Below, piece by piece: positions 1 through 5,322 of a stretch of 9,505 bases of DNA. Location of the stretch: the NCBI GenBank assembly GCA_017420605.1, contig JAFOIS010000331.1, positions 1 through 9,505 on the forward strand, in the 5' to 3' direction. Each line of letters starts with the position of its first letter. Position 1 is the first letter of the stretch. The notes below the pieces were generated by a model. It did not search any database and was not told the origin of the DNA. It saw only the letters and a list, made by a program, of their open reading frames with translations. The DNA is from Lachnospiraceae bacterium (lineage in GTDB: Bacteria; Bacillota; Clostridia; Lachnospirales; Lachnospiraceae). Made by a program: the position numbers and the translations under genes.

Positions 1-1
1 A

Positions 2-1234
2 AAGATGGATCTTCGCCTCGAGGAGGTCGAACTTCCGGAGGTCGGACCGGATGACGTGCAGGTGAAGATCGTTTCCGATACCATCTGCCTGTCGACCTAC
101 AAAGGCGTCGTCAAAGGCGCCGAGCATAAGAAGGTACCGGACGACGTCGCGGAAAACCCGGTCATGGTCGGACACGAGTTCTGCGGGGACATCGTAGCCG
201 TCGGCGAAAACTGGAAGGACAAATACAAACCGGGACAGCGCTTTTCGGTCCAGCCCTCGCATTATTACAAGGGCAGCCAGCTTGCGATCGGCTTTTCCTA
301 CCGCTGGTGCGGCGGATCCTCCCAGTACGGCAACATGCCGATCGAAACGCTGATCACGGGAAGCCTTCTGCCGTACAATTCCGACGTCTATTTCATCGGG
401 TCTCTCTGTGAGCCGATGAGCTGCGTCATCGGTACGTTCCACGCCATGTTCCACACCACGGCCGGGCGCTACGTCCATGACATGGGGATCCGGGAAAACG
501 GGAAAATGGCGCTGCTTGCCGCGTGCGGGCCGATGGGGCTGGCCGCGCTCGATTATGCCCTGCACAATCCGACCCGCCGGCCGTCGCTCCTCGTCGTGAC
601 CGACATCAACGACGAGCGGCTTGCGAAGGCCGCGTCGGTCTATCCGCCGGAAGAAGCAAAAAAGGACGGGATCACCCTGATCTACGTCAATACGAAGAGA
701 GAAGACGCGACGGCGTACCTTCGGGAGCTGACCGGCGGCACCGGCTTCGACGACGTCATCTGCTTTTCCGCGATCCGGCAGGTCATCGAGCAGGCGGGCG
801 ATATCCTCGGCTACGACGGGTGCCTCGACTTCTTTGCCGGCCCGACGGACAGCAGCCTCAAGGCGGAATTCAACTTCTACAACGTGCATTATCTCAATAC
901 CCATGTGATGGCCACGTCGGGCGGCAACGCGGACGATATGCGCGAGGCGGTCGATCTTGCGAGCCGGGGCATCATCAATCCGGCGGCCATGGTCACGCAC
1001 GTCGGCGGGCTGAACGCGGTCGTCGATACGGTAAAGAACCTGCCGAAGATCCCGGGCGGCAAGAAACTCATCTACAACGAGATCGACCTGCCGCTGACCG
1101 CGATCGAAGACTTCGCGGAGCTGGGAAAGACGGATCCGCTTTTCGCGAAACTCGATGAACTGTGCAAAGCACGGGGCGGCCTCTGGAATGCCGAGGCGGA
1201 AAAGTACCTCCGTGCGAACGCGAAAAAAATCTGA
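2..1234 (+). CDS. Zinc-dependent medium-chain dehydrogenase, L-sorbose-1-phosphate reductase-like (5' partial)
   Basis: Probable NAD(P)-dependent oxidoreductase of the zinc-containing medium-chain alcohol dehydrogenase superfamily. It most resembles proteins annotated as L-sorbose-1-phosphate reductase, which act on sugar phosphates or polyols in the cytoplasm. Numbering from the Met at position 5: a catalytic-zinc-type Cys28 (ICLSTYK), a GHE motif (G56-H57-E58) opening the GHEFCGDIVAVG signature, a CEP motif at 135-137, and the nucleotide-binding turn ACGPMG at 173-178, a slightly degenerate GxGxxG. The four-cysteine structural-zinc lobe usual in classical alcohol dehydrogenases is not visible around residues 85-115. 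The reading frame is open to the left edge (an AAG codon precedes the Met) and homologues as I remember them carry about ten more N-terminal residues, so the true start probably lies outside the window. The TGA stop is 14 bases before the GH36 start, which suggests an operon and possible translational coupling. The substrate is inferred, not shown. Confidence 0.85.
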   Translation, partial: KMDLRLEEVELPEVGPDDVQVKIVSDTICLSTYKGVVKGAEHKKVPDDVAENPVMVGHEFCGDIVAVGENWKDKYKPGQRFSVQPSHYYKGSQLAIGFSYRWCGGSSQYGNMPIETLITGSLLPYNSDVYFIGSLCEPMSCVIGTFHAMFHTTAGRYVHDMGIRENGKMALLAACGPMGLAALDYALHNPTRRPSLLVVTDINDERLAKAASVYPPEEAKKDGITLIYVNTKREDATAYLRELTGGTGFDDVICFSAIRQVIEQAGDILGYDGCLDFFAGPTDSSLKAEFNFYNVHYLNTHVMATSGGNADDMREAVDLASRGIINPAAMVTHVGGLNAVVDTVKNLPKIPGGKKLIYNEIDLPLTAIEDFAELGKTDPLFAKLDELCKARGGLWNAEAEKYLRANAKKI

Positions 1235-1248
1235 ATGGGGAACTTCCG

Positions 1249-3654
1249 ATGATCACAGTGACCGACGGCATCTTTCATCTTGCGACGGAGCACACCTCCT
1301 ATGTGTTCCAGATCACCGAAACAGGACACCTTGAACATCTTTATTACGGCGCCTTCCTCGGGGAGATCACGGCGGCGGACGCCGCCGCGATGACGGAAAA
1401 ACGCGCCTTCGCCGCGGGCAACGTCATTTCCTATGACGAAGAGCATCCGACCGTCACCATGGAGGATATCTGCCTGGAAATGTCCGGCGAAGGCCACGGC
1501 GACATCCGGCCTCCGTTCCTTACGGTCATCCATGCCGACGGCTCGCGGACGAGCGACTTCATTTTCGAAAAATATGAGATCACGCCGGAAAAAGTGACGG
1601 AAGGCCTGCTTCCCGGCGCGCATGAGGCTGCGCCCGCCGCCGGCGAACACCTTACCGTGACATTGAAGGACCGGGCGTACGGTGTTACGCTCGAGCTCTA
1701 TTACGACCTTTATCCGGCGTGCGATACGGTCTGCCGCAGAAGCCGGCTCGTCAACACCGGCAGCGGCGATCTGCGCCTTCTGAAACTGATGAGCACGCAG
1801 CTCGACTTCCCGGATACCGATTACGTCTATTCGAGCTTCACCGGCGGGTGGGGGCGGGAAATGAACCGCACGGACACGCTGCTGCACCGCGGCGCCGCAG
1901 CCTCCGGCTCAGCGGCCGGAACGTCTTCGAGCCGCGCGAACCCCTTCGTCATGCTGTCCCGTCCGGATACGACGGAAGACGCGGGAGAATGCTTCGGCCT
2001 CAACCTTGTCTACAGCGGCAATCATCTCGAAGAAGCTTCGGTGAACGGTTTTGACAAGACACGGTTCCTTGCGGGAATCCATCCGCAGCATTTCGAGTTC
2101 CGCCTCGCCGAAGGGGAAAGCTTCGAGACCCCGGAAGCGGTCATGGTCTTTTCGGATCGGGGCTTCGGGGAAATGAGCCGGCGCATGCACGCCTTCGTCC
2201 GGAACCACATCATGCCGGCAAAATGGGGAAACACCGTACGGCCGATCCTCCTCAACAGCTGGGAAGCCGCGTATTTCGCGATCGATGAAGGAAAACTCCT
2301 CCGTCTCGCGAAGGCGGGCAAAAGCGCGGGCGTCGAGCTCTTCGTCGTGGACGACGGGTGGTTCGGCGTAAGGAACGACGACCTCCGGTCTTTGGGCGAC
2401 TGGACCGAAAACCGGAAAAAACTGCCGGAGGGCCTTCGCGGCCTTGCGGAGAAGGTGAACGCGCTCGGTCTTGCCTTCGGCATCTGGGTGGAGCCGGAAA
2501 TGGTGAACCAGGACAGCAACCTTTACCGCACGCATCCGGACTGGGCCATGGAGATCCCCGGAAAGCCCCACAGCGAAGGACGGCACCAGCGCATCCTCGA
2601 TTTTGCCAATCCGGCGGTCGTCGACCATATCACGGAAGCGATGACGCGCGTCTTCTCCTCCGCCAATATCGCCTATGTGAAATGGGATATGAACCGCATC
2701 TGGTCGGACGCGTTTTCACAGTACCTGCCGGCGGAGCGGCAGGGCGAGACGGCGCACCGGTACATGCTCGGCCTGTACCGGGTGATGAGGACGCTCACGG
2801 AACGGTTCCCGGAGATTCTCTTCGAAGGCTGCGCAAGCGGCGGCAACCGCTTCGACCTCGGGATCCTTGCGTATTTCCCGCAGATCTGGGGAAGCGACGA
2901 TTCCGACGCGCTGCAGAGGGCGCGGCTTCAGGAGGGCTTAAGTTACGGTTATCCGCTCATTTCCTGCGGCGCGCACGTCTCCGACTGCCCGAACCACCAG
3001 ACGCTCCGGAACACCCCGCTCGATACGCGGTTCAACGTCGCGGCGTTCGGCGCGTTCGGCTACGAGATCAATCTTTGCGATCTGCCGAAGAGCCAGCTTA
3101 CGGAGATCGCCGGCGAGATCGAACTTTACAAGAAATGGCGCCCCGTCTTCCAGCTGGGGAGCTTCTTCCGCGGCCGGATCGTGAACGACGGCGGGAAGGT
3201 GCGGCAGATCCCGGTCTCCGATGAAGCGGCGGTGCATGAATGGACCGTCGTATCCGAAGACGGAAAGAGCGCCGTCGGGCTCCTGATGCAGGAGCTTACC
3301 GTTCCGAACCGGCCCTACGAATGCTACCGGGCAAAGGGCCTCGATCCGGACCGCCGGTATCATTTCCGCAATATCCCCAAAACACAGGATATCCGCAGCT
3401 TCGGGGGCCTCATCAACAACGTCGCCCCGGTGCATATAAAACCCGGATCGCTCCTCCATACGGTGATCGCAAAGCGCATGTCCCAGCCGGGCGAGCAGGA
3501 GGACGTCATTGTTTCCGGACGCGTCCTCATGCGTTCGGGCGTCAAGCTTCTGCCCGCGTTCGCCGGGACCGGCTACAACGAAAAAGTCCGCTATTTCCAG
3601 GACTTCTGCTCGCGGCTCTACTTTATGGAAGAAGCGCCCGCGAAAACATCCTGA
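1249..3654 (+). CDS. Alpha-galactosidase, glycoside hydrolase family 36
   Basis: Hydrolyses terminal alpha-1,6-galactose from melibiose, raffinose or stachyose-type oligosaccharides by a retaining mechanism. No signal peptide is visible, so it is probably cytoplasmic. The 801-residue protein has the GH36 layout: an N-terminal beta-sandwich (about 1-320), a TIM barrel (about 325-650) and a C-terminal beta domain. Motifs seen are NSWEAAYF (336-343), VVDDGWFG (366-373), KWDMN with the presumed nucleophile Asp480, CASGGNRFD (528-536), and SDDSDA (549-554), where Asp550 is the likely acid/base. An upstream ATG at 1162 is in frame, but it lies inside the preceding gene and would add 29 unrelated residues. 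The ATG at 1249 has GGGGA 8-13 bases before it and begins the family-like N-terminus (MITVTDGIFHL). The stretch around 218-236 is Ala/Ser-rich, reading GTSSSRANP where I recall GSSSHxxNP in relatives. It is a little longer than the common 700-750 residues. Family assignment is firm; exact substrate preference is unknown. Confidence 0.96.
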   Translation: MITVTDGIFHLATEHTSYVFQITETGHLEHLYYGAFLGEITAADAAAMTEKRAFAAGNVISYDEEHPTVTMEDICLEMSGEGHGDIRPPFLTVIHADGSRTSDFIFEKYEITPEKVTEGLLPGAHEAAPAAGEHLTVTLKDRAYGVTLELYYDLYPACDTVCRRSRLVNTGSGDLRLLKLMSTQLDFPDTDYVYSSFTGGWGREMNRTDTLLHRGAAASGSAAGTSSSRANPFVMLSRPDTTEDAGECFGLNLVYSGNHLEEASVNGFDKTRFLAGIHPQHFEFRLAEGESFETPEAVMVFSDRGFGEMSRRMHAFVRNHIMPAKWGNTVRPILLNSWEAAYFAIDEGKLLRLAKAGKSAGVELFVVDDGWFGVRNDDLRSLGDWTENRKKLPEGLRGLAEKVNALGLAFGIWVEPEMVNQDSNLYRTHPDWAMEIPGKPHSEGRHQRILDFANPAVVDHITEAMTRVFSSANIAYVKWDMNRIWSDAFSQYLPAERQGETAHRYMLGLYRVMRTLTERFPEILFEGCASGGNRFDLGILAYFPQIWGSDDSDALQRARLQEGLSYGYPLISCGAHVSDCPNHQTLRNTPLDTRFNVAAFGAFGYEINLCDLPKSQLTEIAGEIELYKKWRPVFQLGSFFRGRIVNDGGKVRQIPVSDEAAVHEWTVVSEDGKSAVGLLMQELTVPNRPYECYRAKGLDPDRRYHFRNIPKTQDIRSFGGLINNVAPVHIKPGSLLHTVIAKRMSQPGEQEDVIVSGRVLMRSGVKLLPAFAGTGYNEKVRYFQDFCSRLYFMEEAPAKTS

Positions 3655-3668
3655 CGGCCTGCTTTGTG

Positions 3669-3696
3669 AGATTTTAGATTTGAGATTTGAGAAATG
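3669..3696 (+). repeat. Tandem 7-base repeats running into the MATE start codon
   Basis: Successive heptads AGATTTT (3669), AGATTTG (3676) and AGATTTG (3683) are followed by AGAAATG (3690), which contains the ATG of the next gene. The stretch is AT-rich in an otherwise GC-rich region and occupies the normal place of the Shine-Dalgarno sequence. No good AGGAGG-like site is present; the nearest purine run is TGAGAA. A 7-base unit could expand or shrink by slippage and alter translation initiation, but that is inference. Confidence 0.6.
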
Positions 3697-5097
3697 AATG
3701 CATTAGCGAAATTCCGAAGCCTGTTTACCGCAAATGATATGACGCAGGGCGTGCCGTGGAGAGGCATCGCCCGGTTCGCGTTCCCGATGCTCGTCGGAAA
3801 CTTCGCCCAGCAGCTCTATAATACTGTCGACGCGGTCGTCGTCGGCCGGAGCAGATGGGGCTATAACGCGCTGGCCGCCGTCGGGAACGCGATGCCGGTC
3901 CTGAACCTCCTTCTCGCGCTCTTTGTCGGCGTCGCCACCGGGGCAGGCATCCTCGTCGCGCAGTATTTCGGCGCAAAAGACCGGGAGGGGCTCGAAAAGA
4001 CCATCGGGTGCTGCATTTTCATGAGCCTTATCACGAGCATTGTGATCATTATCGCGGGGCCGCTCCTTACCGGACCGATGCTCCGCGCCATGAAAACGCT
4101 GCCGGAAATGTACGAGCCCTGCCGCAGCTACCTCAATATTTTCTTCTTCGGGATCTTCGGCTTCATGTTCTACAACATCTTCGCCGGGATCCTCCGGGGA
4201 CTCGGGGATTCCTTTTCCGCGCTGCTTTTCCTGCTCGTCTGCGCGGGACTGAACGTGATCGGCGACCTGCTTCTCGTGGATAAGATGGGCGTTGCCGGCG
4301 TTGCGCTGGCCACGGTCATCTCGCAGGTGATCTCCGCGGTGCTGTGCCTTATCAAGCTCCTCCGGATGAAGGACATCTTCACGATGCGCACCGGTTACAT
4401 AAGGCCGGACCGCTATTACCTGCAGCGGATCATCCGCCTCGGCATTCCCTCCGGCATCACGCAGGCGATCATCAGCGCCAGCATGCTGCTCGTGCAGGCG
4501 CTCATCAACAGTTTTGAGGACGCCATGCTCGTCGCGGCAAACGTCATGGTCATGCGCGTCGACGGATATGCGATGCTTCCGAACTTCAGTTTCGGGCAGG
4601 CAATGGGCACCTATGCCGGCCAGAACGTCGGCGCCGGCCGTATGGACCGCCTGAAGACGGGCACGAGGCAGGGCACCCTGATGGCGGTGCTGACGGCGGT
4701 GGTGCTGGTCCCGCTCATCATTCTCTTCGGTCCGTACCTCATGGGACTCTTCGCGCCGGGCAATACCGAGCTCATCGGTCTTGCCATGGGAATGATGTAT
4801 ATCCTCGCGGCGGGATATATCGCGATGGCGGTGACCCAGTCGCTCCAGGGCGTGATCCGCGGTGCCGGCGACACCACGTCCCCGATGTGGATCACGATCA
4901 CGACGACGGTCCTTGTGCGCGTCCCGCTGGCCTACGGTCTCGTGGCGCTCACGCGGGCAGCCGGCGCCGCGCGCCTTACGCAGGAAAAAATGACGTTCGT
5001 CTCGCTCCTTGCGGTCTGGCTCCTCGGCGCGCTGCTGACGACGGCCGTCTATTTCAAAGGCAACTGGCGGAAAAAGATCCCGGTCTATGAGGACTGA
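3694..5097 (+). CDS. MATE family multidrug/cation antiporter
   Basis: Integral membrane transporter of the MATE (multidrug and toxic compound extrusion) family, which exports drugs, metabolites or organic cations using a sodium or proton gradient. The 467 residues match the usual length of about 450 and contain roughly twelve hydrophobic segments in two halves. The N-terminal half shows MTQGVPWRGIARFAFPML (16-33) followed by NFAQQLYNTVDAVVVGR, a typical MATE opening. The second half opens with RLGIPSGI (248-255) and carries FGQAMGTYAGQNVGAGR (300-316). The start at 3694 has a poor ribosome binding site made of AT-rich repeats. The next in-frame ATG, at 3739, has none at all, so 3694 is kept. 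The gene follows the GH36 stop by 39 bases with no visible terminator, so co-transcription is likely. MATE proteins are not known galactoside importers, so its link to the glycosidase is unclear. The exported substrate cannot be told from sequence. Confidence 0.93.
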   Translation: MNALAKFRSLFTANDMTQGVPWRGIARFAFPMLVGNFAQQLYNTVDAVVVGRSRWGYNALAAVGNAMPVLNLLLALFVGVATGAGILVAQYFGAKDREGLEKTIGCCIFMSLITSIVIIIAGPLLTGPMLRAMKTLPEMYEPCRSYLNIFFFGIFGFMFYNIFAGILRGLGDSFSALLFLLVCAGLNVIGDLLLVDKMGVAGVALATVISQVISAVLCLIKLLRMKDIFTMRTGYIRPDRYYLQRIIRLGIPSGITQAIISASMLLVQALINSFEDAMLVAANVMVMRVDGYAMLPNFSFGQAMGTYAGQNVGAGRMDRLKTGTRQGTLMAVLTAVVLVPLIILFGPYLMGLFAPGNTELIGLAMGMMYILAAGYIAMAVTQSLQGVIRGAGDTTSPMWITITTTVLVRVPLAYGLVALTRAAGAARLTQEKMTFVSLLAVWLLGALLTTAVYFKGNWRKKIPVYED

Positions 5098-5098
5098 G

Positions 5099-5130
5099 GC
5101 GGGTCCGCAGGACGGACCTTTAAGACCCGC
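5099..5130 (+). terminator. Candidate weak terminator or alternative-hairpin element after the MATE gene
   Basis: Immediately after the MATE stop, GGTCCG (5102-5107) and CGGACC (5113-5118) form a perfect 6-base stem with a 5-base loop, followed by only TTTAA. A second perfect 7-base pairing, GCGGGTC (5099-5105) with GACCCGC (5124-5130), uses the same left bases, so the two structures exclude each other. The U-run is too short for a confident intrinsic terminator; an attenuator-like switch is possible but unproven. Confidence 0.35.
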
Positions 5131-5132
5131 GG

Positions 5133-5177
5133 TCATGGAGAGACGGGACGGTTTATCATGGAGAATCGGGGCGGTTT
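5133..5177 (+). repeat. Tandem direct repeat, two 22-base copies
   Basis: Copy 1 is 5133-5154 and copy 2 is 5156-5177, separated by one base. Both begin TCATGGAGA and end CGGTTT, and they match at 19 of 22 positions. The 23-base period is close to two helical turns, so both copies present the same DNA face, as expected for paired binding sites of a regulator. They lie directly upstream of the candidate -35 box at 5181, an activator-like position. The repeat is read directly; the regulatory role is inferred. Confidence 0.6.
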
Positions 5178-5180
5178 CGC

Positions 5181-5209
5181 TTGCCCGGACCGCCGCTTCA
5201 TGATAGGAT
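5181..5209 (+). promoter_or_regulatory. Candidate promoter for the 937-residue flavoprotein gene
   Basis: TTGCCC (5181-5186) and TAGGAT (5204-5209) are separated by 17 bases. Each matches four of six positions of the vegetative consensus. Start of transcription would fall near 5216, giving a leader of about 107 bases. The weak boxes fit a promoter helped by an activator bound to the adjacent 22-base repeats. An alternative -10 (TATAAA, 5242-5247) lacks a good -35 partner. Confidence 0.3.
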
Positions 5210-5224
5210 AAAAAGAAGGAAAAA

Positions 5225-5304
5225 CCCCCGGGAGGGGATAGTATAAAAACGCGGCGGGGCGGCTCCCTGCCGCAGGCTGATGCCGGGCCGCATACGGCCC
5301 GGTA
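5225..5304 (+). promoter_or_regulatory. Structured GC-rich leader with hairpins next to the ribosome binding site
   Basis: Three stems follow one another. The first is a short CCCC/GGGG pairing (5225-5228 with 5234-5237). The second is a 9-pair stem 5251-5259 with 5265-5273, containing one G-U pair and a 5-base loop. The third is a perfect 8-pair stem CCGGGCCG/CGGCCCGG (5283-5290 with 5295-5302) with a CATA loop, extendable by a G-U and a U-A pair to 5281-5304. The extended form captures the first base of AGGAGG (5304-5309). No known riboswitch class was recognised. Possible roles are translational control or transcript stabilisation. Confidence 0.5.
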
Positions 5305-5322
5305 GGAGGAAAGGAAAACGAT

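Noticed and set aside
1162..1248. 29-residue N-terminal extension of the GH36 gene from the ATG at 1162.
   Set aside because: It would overlap the end of the dehydrogenase gene and encode sequence unlike GH36; the ATG at 1249 has its own GGGGA site.
2358..3224. 288-codon plus-strand frame inside the GH36 gene.
   Set aside because: It overlaps the catalytic barrel in another frame and is Arg/Pro/Gly-rich with no family signature.
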